Of a stretch of 64,000 nucleotides of DNA, positions 26,794 to 38,726 are shown piece by piece; the stretch's first letter is position 1; the number at the start of each line of letters is the position of its first letter. The stretch is from Atrichornis clamosus (taxonomy: Eukaryota > Chordata > Aves > Passeriformes > Menuridae), in the NCBI GenBank assembly GCA_013400975.1, contig WBMZ01012046.1, forward strand, positions 1-64,000, in the 5' to 3' direction. A program made the translations under genes and the position numbers. Under the pieces are notes generated by a model that worked only from the letters and a program-made list of their open reading frames with translations, had not been told where the DNA came from and searched no databases.

Positions 26794-29700
26794 TTTGCAC
26801 CCTGTGTTCTACCCTAATCTCTCTCTTAATCTTTTGGGGCACTGTTACTTTTAGCTGGTCTCAATAAGTCTGCTGTCAGCACGAGGAGTGAAGCGACTGC
26901 TGCTCTTTGCAGGGTCTCAGCAGATCAGTCAGGAACCCCACTGAATGGCCTGGGAGGCTGTGCAACACTTTAGAACTTTGCAATAACTGGGAGACTCCAG
27001 GACCTGGCTGCAGCAACTCGAGTGAGACTCCATGCAGGTTTAGGGTTGAGCGTGTCTCTCGGCTGGGAGAGGGGACACTGCCCCAAATGGTCCTGTAGTC
27101 AGGGTTTGGTGCTGATGCACCACCAGCTCGACTTTGGAGAACTGTGCTGCCCAAAGCCCAGGGTTTCTCTGAAGACAGTCTCTCCCCTTTATTGGTGGGG
27201 CTGCTTTAATGAATGCTCATTTTGAACCTCAAGGGAATAATCATGTGTTAGATTCTTGGAGTTAGTAAGATCTTTTAGTTAGGAAGTTTTTTTTTTGCCC
27301 CTTGATACTGCTTTCGCTGCTGATTAAACTGGGATGTAATTCTTTGTCTAAGGCCTGAGAATGAGCAACCCCAGGAACTTGTGGTGCCTTGGCCCCTTGG
27401 GAACAGGAAGACACAGAACGATATTAATGGCATTAACAGCACCCTCTAATTAAGTGGAGAGCAGTACAGTCTGCAGCACTGCCATGTGCAGCAGAGGGAG
27501 AACCCTATTTATACGCCAGCAGGCTATTCTGGGAGTGCTAACACTGGGAGTGAGCAGCTGTGAGAAAAACAGAGAATAAGTGATAGAACACTCTGAAATG
27601 GAAATCACAGCAAAGTGCCATATGTGTTGACTAAGTTGTCCCGCCAGCGCCCTCGTTTTGGTGCTCTGAAGTGATAGCTTCCAACTTGCTTGATGAATTT
27701 TCACAAAATTGCTATTCCAAACAGCAATCTCCAGGAATGTAGCCATCCCATTTCCACAGCACGTGGGATAACACGGGTCAGCAAAATTCAGTCTTGAACA
27801 CTGCTGGAAGACCAGACAAGAACTGAAATGTTTGCCTTCCTCATTGCAGACCTCATTAACACACGTACATATCATCCCCTGGGAATGCAGTTTCCTGATC
27901 GTGAGGTTCTTCTGTGAGCACCAGGCAGATGGATTCCTGCTTGCAGGACTCACGCATTCCAATGTTTACCTTCACCTCTTAAAGCTTTAAAACAAATATG
28001 AGAGCAGAATACGAATTCCCTTGACAAGGCTGCTTTTCTACATGGTTTGGTTATTTATTTTCCTACTGTGACACTGCTTACTCTCAATAGTTTTCTTTCA
28101 ATTTTTTTCTAAGGCTCCATAAAGATTTGAGAAGCTCCTGCGAGCCCGTGTTTGTGCAATGGAGTAACTCCTGCCAAGCTGTGGCACCTGTATGCAGCCA
28201 AGGGCAAGCCAGGATTTGTCATAATAGGGACCTGGGGTGGGCTTCCTAAAATTTGTGAACAGCCAGACTATTACAAGCAGTCAGGGCTCTGTTACAGCCT
28301 CATGTCTCAAATCCCTCTGCACTTAACATGGTAAAGCATTGAAAATCCAGCGGTTCTTGAGCACTCTGGCTTCATCACAGGTGTTAAGCCCTTCACAGGT
28401 GTTATGCTCTTCTCAGGATGGCAGCTCCAGACACCAGCTTGGAGTCACTGCAGTTCTGGATACAGCTGCAGCCATGTGTCCATCCTGGCATGGCCTCCCA
28501 GACCCAGAGGTTTATGCCACAGCTGTGGCCCTGCTTCTGTTCCCTCCCTCTTTCTCCCCTCTGCAAATCCTGGTGGAAATCCCTCCTCAGACCAGGAGTT
28601 TCTCCCAGGACATCTAAGTTCTCTGTCCTTGCTGCATATGCATTGCACTGCTGGCACACCTGGTGGTGTCTCAAAAATGCCACCATGCCTTCTGATATTT
28701 TGCGTGGCGGAACCACGCTGTTCCCTGCCCAAAATACCTGGGAGCCCATGGACATACTCACTACCTGCATGCTCAAGACCCTGGACTATCAATAGTCAAT
28801 ACCTAGGCCAGGTAGTATTTGACAGCTTCAGTGTTCCTCACCTGAAATCTTCTATAATTTAATTTTCTATCTCAGGTTGTGTATTTATGCATAACAGCAA
28901 ACTGTGCATCTAATATCAGAGATTTTCCGAGTAACTCTTTCGTTTAATTAATCCTGGCAGTTTTGCAGTTTATTAGATTCTCAAAAAGTTTGTGCATTTG
29001 TCTTGTGGGAAACACCAAGTAGATGCTAGAGGAACTCATTCTGACAATTAATTCTTCTGAATTATTTGAAAGAAAATAAAAATCCAATTTTGTGGTTTGG
29101 TTGCAGAATAAGGTGAGAGCCAGAAAGAGAGTCTCAGCAAAACTGGGATGTCTATAGAGATACCCAACTCTGTGTGTCTCACTGCAAATCTTGAGTATGC
29201 AAGTACAAAACAAAATATCTAACAAATCCGAGGATCTAACAGTGCTGTGAGCAACCCAAGAGCTTTCCAATTCTGTAATCACTGTAAGCATCCAACTCCC
29301 ACTGACTGTCGAGGTTGTGTGTCTTACTATGACGGTTTAAAGGTCATGCTTAAAGATTAAACACAAGAGGTTTCTTGCTGGTGTTGATGAACAGGAATAA
29401 TTTGCTGTCATGATGCAGCAGCAGCTGTGCATGGGAAGATTGTCAGTGGGGAGGTGCTCTGGATTAAGTTAAACATAGGGTTTGGGGCCACAATTTTGTA
29501 GGACTTTGCAGCTGCTGCTTTCATCTTAATTGACTTTTTATTTGGGATTGTCCTCTTATAGCTATAAACTCAGAGATTGTGGAAATCCAAGGTGAAAAGG
29601 AGGGTACTGAAACCAGCTCCTGACCAAAATTCCTCTCATGACTCAGATTCCTCTCACCTCGCCGCGGGGGAAGAGCACCGGTGCAAGAGCAGCAGTTCCC

Positions 29701-32700
29701 ATGTAGAACCACAGTCCAGAGAACAGGATTTTAGGCACATGCACACAGTTGTGTGGTTAATCGTGAACAAGCAGAGCGTGTTTTGGAAACGTTGCATAAT
29801 GTAATTACTTCTGAGCTGCAAACTCCTCGGGGAAATTACTGTTGTATGAATGTACAGCCCTACAGTCACTATATATAATGTTATGTACAGACAAAAGGTA
29901 GGTCAGTCAATAATCTGACCTAAGTTCACGTTTTTCCTATGGGTCATCAAATTACTCAGAACCATGTGTGCTGAACTTTAAAGCATAGTTATTTTAGGCT
30001 CCATGGGATTTGAAGGTTCTGAATCAAGTGAACAAGCTCCATAATTTTTTTATTGACACCAGTTAAATAATCTTCCTGGCACCTTTAAATACAGGTAATA
30101 CTTTTGCATGCCTTCAACTCAAGAAATCTAAGGAGTCATTAGTTTTTCTAAACATTCATCCTTTCAACACTGGTTGCTTAAAAGAACTGTGAGCTACGTA
30201 CAAAAATGGCTTCAAAGAGAATAACTGGAGCCAAGAGTGACTTTTGGAATCATCATTCTTCAAAAACTGTTGCCATGCCAGGGCAAGGGAAATAGCTGAG
30301 AGAAATAGCTGGTAGTGGTGCTTGAAAATACAGTGTTTGTGAAGAAAAGAGAAATTGCAACCAAAAAACAAAAAAAAAAAAAGAAAAAGGTAATGTTAAA
30401 CATAATGTATCGAGTGGTCTTTGATCTGCTTCATTCCAAGCTTTCTTAAGAGATGTCCTTTTCTATATCTAGACTTTTTGACCTTGTTTTGTCACATGGG
30501 TTTAAGTGTAAGTACAGACACCTGGGAAGGTTCTATAAGTTCATAGGTCCAGACCCTGGTTGTATGTTCCTTAGCTATCTCACTCATGGTTATTTCTGCA
30601 GTTTCTCGTGCTTTGTAAGCCCTGGCTGTGTGCTCAGGTTCTTTCAGAGCCTCAAGAACAACCTGGAACCCTCACCTGAACCCTCCAACCACACCAGGGC
30701 CTGGTGGTGAATTCAGTTCAGCCTTTCCTGATCTCCCGTGGGGCCGTGGTCTCCTGTTCCCCCTCCTAGGTGGCTCCCGGCTCATCTGTTACCAGTCCTC
30801 CATGTTCAGCACTGCAGGTCTCTGCCTCCTGGTGAGGACCTGGATGGTGGGATGTGAGCTGCTTCTCCTGCTTAATCCCTGTTGTGAGGAAGCTGGGCCT
30901 GTGTCTCTCTGGTGGTAAGAGGCTGATTGCCAATCCAGTTTCATCCAGGATTATGATATGGTTGCTTTTGCCTGCTATTACTTATCATGTAGGTCAGTAG
31001 CTATTTCTATACACTACACCTGCAAATATTTTAAGGCAATATTGTCTATTCTAACTTCCAACCCATATTATTTTTATGCTCATTCTAATTTATCATAACT
31101 TGTGTGTTTTACTATATTTTGTTATTATTTGCTGTCTCCTTTGCTGACATACAAATTTTCATCCAGTTGTGATGGATATTAAATAGGTTAGCTCTGGACC
31201 ATCTGAAAGACCTTAAATTGAGGGGTTTAATTCATTTTAAGTAAAGCTTATTTGTTCTTTTGCAGCCCTAAAATTGCAGACTTCAAAACCTTATTCTAAG
31301 TTTAGTTTCAAAAAATATTCTGTAATTTAACTCAAATTCCAGGTTTTATTTTGCTTCTCATTAAGCTTGAAAATGTTATTGTGTGCCTGTAATTGTGAGT
31401 CTTTGGCCTCAAGACAGTCACAAGCCACATGAGGATAGTCTTTCATGCTAAACATTCCTGTTTACACTTAACAGAAAAACAACAACAACAACAAAACACT
31501 CAACCAAAAAATCAAGCAAAAAAGCCTCCAAAACAGACACCTTTTTTATAGGAGGCAGCCAAAAATTAAGGAGGGATTGCCAGAGGCTCTTGGCAGGACC
31601 AAGCAAACCTTTGTAGCCTACATAACTTCCTTGACTGAAGGTAGAACGCTTGGGTGGATGGTTTTGCAGGCTTGAGATGTGTCTACACAGTATTCTGCAA
31701 ACCTGGGCTTGTTCAGCACTCCAGGATGGAGCCAGCTCTGGAGTGAGATTGCTGTAGCCTGTTGGACGTGGTACTTGCTGGAGATGCAAATCTTTGTCTC
31801 GGGGCCTGCCTGGTGAACCCAAATGCTGTTTCTGCATGGATTTGTGAGATAAAGAAAAGCTTTCTGTGGGGGAAATTCAGTCAGCTCTGTGGAAGTCTGC
31901 TGAAAGAATCCTCCTGGCAAAAGGTGTAAGTCTGCTTCATGGTCTGCCCCCACGTCTTGTGGGGCTGTTGTGTCCGAGCACTTTCAAGCCGTGTAGGGTG
32001 TGGTTTTCTCAGCTGTCCTATGAACAGGAGATGAATATTCTGTGTACATCAGTTTTGTGTACATCAGCCTTAGCCTGCACTGTGACCCTTGAAAAGATGT
32101 GTGTGGTAGGCCTTGGTATTGTGAGGGAAAGGGGCGTCCCGACGGCTGATGGGGCACTCTCCTGGTGGTGGAGAGAGAAGCACACCCAAAAGCTGGGCTA
32201 GGAAGAGCTTCCTGCAGAAACTCAAGGACTGTGTTCAAGGACTGTGCAGAAAAATTAGCTATTAACAGCGACAAAGTGTGATTTCATGAGAATTGTGACA
32301 TTCCCAGGGCCTTTGGTTTACCCCTTCCTTTGTGGTTCGTCACAGGTTTGGCAGGAGGCAGACCTCCCAGCTGAAGGCTGTTTTCCAATCCAACTTTTGG
32401 TATCTCCTCCAAGGTCTAGGAGCCCTAGGGCAATTCACATCAAAGGTCACTAAGTTTTTCCTCAATAGGAGTTTATCTTTATGACCCTGCTCTTTGGAAC
32501 TGCTGAAGTAGGGAAAAAGCACAGCAAAATCTCTCCAAATCTCTGATTCTTACATCCAGTATCTACCAGCCTTGCTCATATGTGACAAGTGGTTTGTTTT
32601 CTTTAACCAAAGGAGCCCTTTGTAAATGAAGCAGCTTCCATAAGAGCTAAAAATCCTTCTGTATTTTTGATTGTGATTTTTTTTTCCAAGTAAGGAAAAG

Positions 32701-32857
32701 TTAATTGAATTTCTCATATTAGCTATATACTCTTTCTGGCATTAAAAGAACAGTGTGTACAGGGGCAATGAGTGTGCTGGGAATTGCTGAATCTGATATT
32801 GCCACTGAAAAGGAAATTAGTGGTCAAGCTACAGCCTCAAATTATGCAAAGAGGGTT
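26794..32857. other. non-coding stretch, no gene recognised
   Basis: Simple sequences include an A-rich run at 30,363-30,388 and an (AAC)n run at 31,478-31,496. The cysteine-rich 170-codon minus frame at 27,450-27,962 lies in a moderately AT-rich stretch but matches nothing I recognise. GC-richer patches at 28,400-28,800 and 30,600-30,920 carry frames on both strands. No transposon ends were found. Confidence 0.5.
31478..31496 (+). repeat. (AAC)n microsatellite
   Basis: A short run of AAC units follows an A-run and is flanked by other A/C-rich sequence. Confidence 0.75.
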
Positions 32858-32950
32858 TAGCTTTGGTGGTGCAGTGGTCAAAAGCATTTATCCTACAGAA
32901 AGCAAACAGGGCTTATGCTCTTGCCTCTGTTAACATAAAGAGATGCAGAA
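32858..32950 (+). repeat. tRNA-derived SINE relic (MIR/CORE-like)
   Basis: A perfect pol III A-box form, TGGTGCAGTGG, lies at 32,867-32,877. It continues as TCAAAAGCA, resembling the MIR head AGTGGTTAAGAGCA. A degenerate GGGCTTATGCTCTTGCCTCT follows where the MIR B-box and CTCTGCC segment would be. No tRNA fold is possible. The family assignment is tentative. Confidence 0.35.
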
Positions 32951-35898
32951 ATGCTCCTGCTGCTGAAGGTTGGGTAAATTATTATGCTGGCTGATGAAGA
33001 TGTTTGTACTCCAATTCCAGTGGTACGTCTCTGGGAAAATCAGTTTAGCTTCATCCTAGACCTATTTACTTCCACTGCACTTGGACTGAATCACTCTCAG
33101 GGACACTTAAAAATATTTGCATTCTATAAAATGGCACAAGTAATGGATATTATGAAGGTGTAATACACTAGTTTGAGGCTTTCAGTGACTCACGTGCCTT
33201 ATGACCACATATAACATTCATAAAATAAAATCTGGTGTAATTCACTTCCCACATCTTACTGATAGTGTGAAAACTCAGGCATCCAAAATTCAAAATATTT
33301 GTTATGGCATGCAAAATTCCCACTTTGTCCTGTGATTTAGATCTCCATTCCTTCTAACTATAATAACTATCCATCACTCTGAGTGATTTCTTGTTAATGA
33401 TGTGTTTGTTTCTTTGATTAAAGGGTTTAATGTCAATATATGTAACAGTCACTGTTTATCTCAGACTTCTTAATCACCATAACAGCCACCACAATGTCTG
33501 GTCAAGTAAATCCTATTTTGACCTTTTTTTCCCCTGAGGGAATGCATTTTCAATTAAATTGTGCTTTTCAAATGTTGGACTATATTAATGTGGCTTATCA
33601 TTCTGCCGAGCATAAAATAGTTTCTAGCAGTTCTCAGATAACCAGTTTGGCATCTCTTCTTTCTTCAGCCTAAAGCAGAGTTTTCAACACCAGTTTGTTC
33701 TTGATAATGTCACTGAACATGAGGCTAAAGGCAGGGAATTTGGGCATTTGTCAGTGCAGTGTGCAAGTCTCCCAAAACAAAGATTCTGCAACTTGAAAGC
33801 AGCTCTCCTGCTCATTTTATCATCTCCCTGCACCTCCCAAATTCAGATCTGCTTTGGCACTGCAGGGCTGACCCTCTGAAAAATGTCACAGTTATCTGCT
33901 TTTACACTCGAGCTTGTCTAGAGGGAGAAATAGTGCTGCTTAAAATCTCCAGCTATTCAGCAATGTGTGTACGTGATCTGCATCTTCTCTTCTTGCACAT
34001 AACTATTGAGGGCATGGATGGACATTTTTTTTCATTTTAGGCAGAGAGAAGGTGGTTGGTTGTGCTTCTGAGTCCCTTATCGAGCACTTGTAGCAATGTC
34101 TCTGTGTCCAGCATGGGGTATGGTCTGGGTACTCAGCAGCTTCACAAGTGCAACAAGGACAGAGAGAAAGGGTGGATTTCTAGACATGCCTAAAGCTAAT
34201 TTAACCTAAAACCTGCTTGGGTATTTGTAGCTGCCAGTTCAACACAGTCTGTAACACTTCCCAAAGGTGACAAGTTAATACCTGGGATGCTAGTGGTGAT
34301 AACCCCAGTTTTTGTGGTTAAATGACTTTTAGTGCCTGACTTGCTAGCGTAAAAGTGACTTGGACAGGTCAAAGTGAAATGCAGACATGGTCACTGAGAT
34401 TTACTTTCTTTTATAACATGGAAAAAATTATTTTCCACAACTCACTCATAACATTTGCTTTAAATGTACTTGTTCCTGAGTTAGCTGTGTACTCCAGTGT
34501 ACAACTGCTGGTGATTGATGGAAAATGCTGGGGTATGTTAAACTGTTACCAGCACCAGCCACATTTTGTCTGGAGGTCTGCTCAGTCAGGATATAAGCAT
34601 AGAGACAAAGGTAAAGAGAGCCTGTGTTCCTTACAACAGGGTACCTGGACCTCAGGTTCCTACCAGAGCCGGCCAGCATTTGATAATCCATAATTCAGAA
34701 ATCAAATTATTTGTGCATTTAATACATAGCAAAGCACTGCGTCATTTGCTTCTTTCTACTTTTTATCTGCTCTAGATAGGAGTCATCTTTGCGAGAAGAG
34801 TGGGTGTTCAAGGCTTGTTTCCCACTCCCCTAGTTATTAGTGGGTGGTGTGGCAGGTATGAAAGGGTGCAACTGTGCAGCTACCTTCTTGGAGGGGCCAG
34901 AGACCCCTCTTTGGTAGAGGGACAAGGGTATCTCTAGTTGTAATTTCTAGGCAGCAAGCTCTTCTCCCTGTGCAGTTTTCCACAACACATGCAGGTGGGC
35001 CAGTTATTCAGTGAGCATTTATCTCTAAGTATTAATATGAGTGGTGTTTTTACTCTCTCTCTACTATTTCCACTCATCCAATTTTTAATTTTTTCTTTTT
35101 TTTGTGAAAGTATTGTGCAGGAAAGAGCATCTGCACCTTTCTGTCCTGTCTCCTCAGCACTCGCCACCTCCAGAGTCCTGTCCTCTCCAGATCCCATCCT
35201 GACTCTGCACAGTTGTCTGCACTACAACCCCTCACTGCTTCCCTCCCATGGTCACTTTTTATTCCTATGACAACCTAATGTCAGCTGACCTGGGTTAGAT
35301 ACCCTTGGTGGAAAGTTAACATTAAAAAAACCCAACAAAATTATTGTTCTGTTTGACAAAGGCTCAGTAAATCGTGCCAGTTTTCCTCTGCCTTTGGTTC
35401 AAATGGTTCAGCCTTCATTTATCATCCTCACCCAACAAAATACTGTGGGCTTGAGTTATCCTGGGTGTCTTCTCCCTAAAAACTACACAGAGGGTTGTGA
35501 GCCTGTGAACCACCCAGGCAGTTTGGAGCACCCTTCATAAATGGCATCTCCAGAGAGATCCTGGGAGCAGTCTGCTTCCCTGGGGTCCTTCAGAGGTGTT
35601 CTCCCAGCTCTTCCCCAACATTTTGCAACGTACCCTACTTTGGACTAGACTTTGGGGCCACAGTGATCGTGGTTTATATCTGCCCAGCTCCAGGAGAAGC
35701 GGTACTGCAGTGTTTTCCAGCTGTGCCCCTATGTGTCCCCTCTTTCTTCACCCCTCTGGGAGAGGACGCAGCCCACTCACTGAAGAGCTGTCCTGCTTCC
35801 TTACTCCCAGCCGTACTGGGATAACAGTCCCAGCTGCCATTGGCACCTACGTGGTACCACTCCCTGCAATGGTTATTGCTCCTTCAAAGTGGCTGCTT
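32951..35898. other. non-coding stretch, no gene recognised
   Basis: AT-rich sequence with ordinary short frames. No repeat family, RNA gene or exon with convincing splice sites was recognised. Confidence 0.5.
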
Positions 35899-35932
35899 AA
35901 AAAAAAAAAAAAACCAACCAAAAACCAACAAA
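35899..35932 (+). repeat. A15 run with A/C-rich tail
   Basis: Fifteen A residues at 35,899-35,913 are followed by CCAACCAAAAACCAAC. It could be the decayed poly(A) of a retrocopy, but no recognisable body precedes it. Confidence 0.7.
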
Positions 35933-36262
35933 GCCCCCTACAACCTTTCAACAAATCTACTGTAGCTAAGGGAAGGATTCGATCCCCTTGGCCTCTACCC
36001 AGCCAGTGCTCACTGACAGCTCAGCCCACTGCCAGGGTCAGTGTGTGTCTACCAGGCCTCCTTCCAAACAGGCAATAAGTTCTACTCAATGAACCAAGGG
36101 CCAGAGGCTTCAGCAGGTGATCCAACCTGAAATGGCAAATTCTGATAAAGCTTTCCAGAGACATCTACACCTCTGGACTCAGTTTAAGTATGAGAACCTT
36201 TGCTGAGTACTGTCTTCTGTGTGGCAATCACAGTCTCCATGATAACATTTTTCAATTGATAC

Positions 36263-36454
36263 AAGTGGGATTTTTATTTTTGTTTTGTGGTGGTTTTTTT
36301 GATGGGGATGTGTGTGTTGGTTGGTTGGTTATTTGCTTTTGTTGTTTCTGTTTGAGTTTTTTGTATTTTTGGTTGCTTGGTTTATGTTGGGGTTGGGGGT
36401 AGTTTAGGTGTATTTGGGGATTTTTGTTGTTGGTGGTTTTGGTTTGGTTTTTTT
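36263..36454 (+). repeat. G/T-rich low-complexity tract
   Basis: Roughly 190 bases are almost devoid of A and C on the plus strand, with (TTGG)n at 36,316-36,330 and clustered G-runs of 4-5 near 36,388-36,398. Read on the minus strand it is A/C-rich, as decayed poly(A) tails often become. No insert body was identified next to it. Confidence 0.75.
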
Positions 36455-37083
36455 ATAACATCTTAAATATTGCTATTTATTGGTTTTAAGGAGATCGGTT
36501 CTTTGAAATAGGAACAGAGCTAAAAACAACTTAGTGTTCATTGTTAGAATTGCCCAGGGGCAGCTCTTACTGTATGAATCCTCTGGTCCATGCTCACCAG
36601 AGCTCTGGAAGTGTGGGTAAAACCTGCCTGAATCTAGCCTTCTTGCACTAAATGTGAATGTTGTGTGCACGATCAGCAAGGCTGGCGTTGCATCAGAAAT
36701 GGGAGCACTTTGTGGCTGTACCATACAAACTGAATGTACACTAACCACAAAACATGAGAGCCACCACTAGCATTTTGTTACAATCAGTAACAATTCTTCA
36801 TTTTTATATCATATTGTTCTATAAGGCCCATACAGGACATTAAGATGTATATTTGAAACTGTATCACATTCTTCATTTTCTTCCTCTTTCTCCAAGTCTT
36901 TGTTACCCACCAACAAATATTTTAGTAACTAATCTGTAGGAGAGGTTTCTACTTTTTTACAGTTCTGTGGACAGAAGTCAGTTATTAATTTGTATGTATT
37001 CATTGATCTGGCAGAAAGTGGCATGTTTCTATTTCACAATTGTCAGGACTTCTGTGGTGATGGTCATCTGCCAATTGTCCAAG

Positions 37084-37131
37084 TTCCCTTTGGCATTGCT
37101 TTCCAGCTTCCCTTTGGCATTGCTTTCCAGC
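37084..37131 (+). repeat. exact 24-bp tandem duplication
   Basis: Two identical adjacent 24-base copies, each beginning TTCCCTTTGG and ending TTTCCAGC, occupy 37,084-37,107 and 37,108-37,131. Exact identity suggests a recent replication-slippage event. Confidence 0.95.
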
Positions 37132-38040
37132 TGTGCATTCCAAGTGCATTGTATTCATATTTTAGGTTCAGTTCTAAATACTTGATTGGTATTTTGCAGA
37201 TGCTCAGACAGTATTAAAAAGTTTCTGTGGCAGTTAATAACTGAGCTCTTTTGAAGGCCTGATCATGGCATTCATCAATTTTACTTTTAAAGGAATCCAA
37301 GACAGAACCTGGATTTCTGAAAGATCTGATAAAAGCTCCCTTGTTTTTCCAGCTTGGGAAAGATTTGCCAATAATTTCATTCCATTTGATGAAGCTTCAC
37401 AGCTTCCAGCTACTTTCCTTGTAGAAGTTTCAGTAGCACTGCAGAACAAAACCTTGGACAAGCCAATTGCTGTTCTTCACAAACCAATTCCAAGGCAACC
37501 ATTACTCTGTCAACATCAGTAAATCTTCTTTGGGTTTGCCTTCCAACTTTTTGGATATATTACAAGATATATCATCATTGAACCTATTGCTAGAGGTTCC
37601 TAAAATCTAAATTGTCTGATAGGAAAGAGGCTGCCAAAAGTCCATGCCCAAAAGTCCAACCAGCTGTGGATCTGACCATGCATTCCCAACAGGTGTGTGC
37701 ACGACACACTCACCTGTACACAGAGACAGTCTCTCGAGTGAACACAAACAGAAACACTCACTGCTCATGCAAAGGCAAACAGCCCTGAGAGATTCATCCT
37801 GTTCCCACTTCTGGCTGATCAGGCTGAAGGTCTATTGGTGGAAAATACATACAGATATGCAATGTGATGATCTTGCATGCAGGTGATGATCTTAGACACT
37901 CGTTCTACTCTGCCTGGGATCTATAATGTTCAGCTGTCTCATGCATGGAAACACAATCGTCACCACACACAGACAGGCACGTACAGGAAAATGCAGCACT
38001 CACTTGACCCAATGGTCCTGTTACCAAAAATAGGTAAAAA

Positions 38041-38706
38041 TGAAAACTTCCCTAACATCAACATAGCATTAAGAAGCAGGCATTCTTTATTCAGCTGGAT
38101 GCACGAGGGGATCTCTCCTCTGAAATATCATGCATACTGAATTCAGAAAAGCTCCTGTTTATATAGTATATTTTATATACATATTCATTGATTTTTCCCA
38201 GAATAAACACACATACGATAATCATTTCCCTGAAATCATTTTTTTCCCTTCCTTTTTACCTATGCATTCTTCTGTCCTGGGGGTCTCTTTGGTGGTCCCT
38301 GGTGGGACCTGACTGCCCACTGAACTGATTAAAGTTGGCACAACGGGGCTGGTTGCTTTCCAGCTCTTCTTCTTATAGAACGGGCATTGTGCAGCTCCAT
38401 AGGCCAGTGGTTTTTGAAGACTAAGCATTGTGTTAGCCCACCAAAGGTGCAGACTGGCAACAGTCTCTCCAGCCTTAGGTCTGGGTCTCCTGGTCCCGCT
38501 GTTCGTGTCTCAGAAACGCAGCTGTGTGCACCCTGGCTCCCACCACACTCGCCTTCCTCACTGGCTGTCTGGCCTGGCACCCAGCAGTGATCAGACACTG
38601 ACATCTGCACCCTTGCTTGCTGCAGTTGCTGGTGCAGCTGTGCTGAGGACTGTGGTGATCTGATGCAGACAAGACGCCAGCCCTGCTTACATGTGACCGG
38701 CCCTCA
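38041..38706 (-). mobile_element. endogenous retrovirus LTR (antisense)
   Basis: Read on the minus strand, a purine run next to the right edge (38,707-38,726) precedes TGAGGGCC, the expected polypurine tract to U3 junction. Further along are a TATA box (plus-strand TTTATA at 38,158-38,163) and an AATAAA signal (plus-strand TTTATT at 38,086-38,091). The order and spacing fit U3-R-U5. The outer end is placed at the TG of 38,041, but that boundary is uncertain. The polypurine tract implies a 3' LTR with some internal remnant to the right. No primer-binding site is seen on the left. Confidence 0.6.
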
Positions 38707-38726
38707 TTTCCCCCTCTTATCCCCCT
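38707..38726 (-). other. candidate retroviral polypurine tract
   Basis: The plus strand is T3 C5 TCTTAT C5 T, so the element strand is purine-rich and abuts the TG that opens U3. Polypurine tracts prime plus-strand DNA synthesis at this position in retroviruses. Confidence 0.5.

Noticed and set aside
27450..27962. 170-codon cysteine-rich minus frame as a gene
   Set aside because: No family resemblance, signal peptide or convincing splice context. A frame this long can arise by chance in the window.
36385..36420. G-quadruplex in the G/T-rich tract
   Set aside because: Only three closely spaced G-runs of four or more are present; a fourth is too far away for a confident call.
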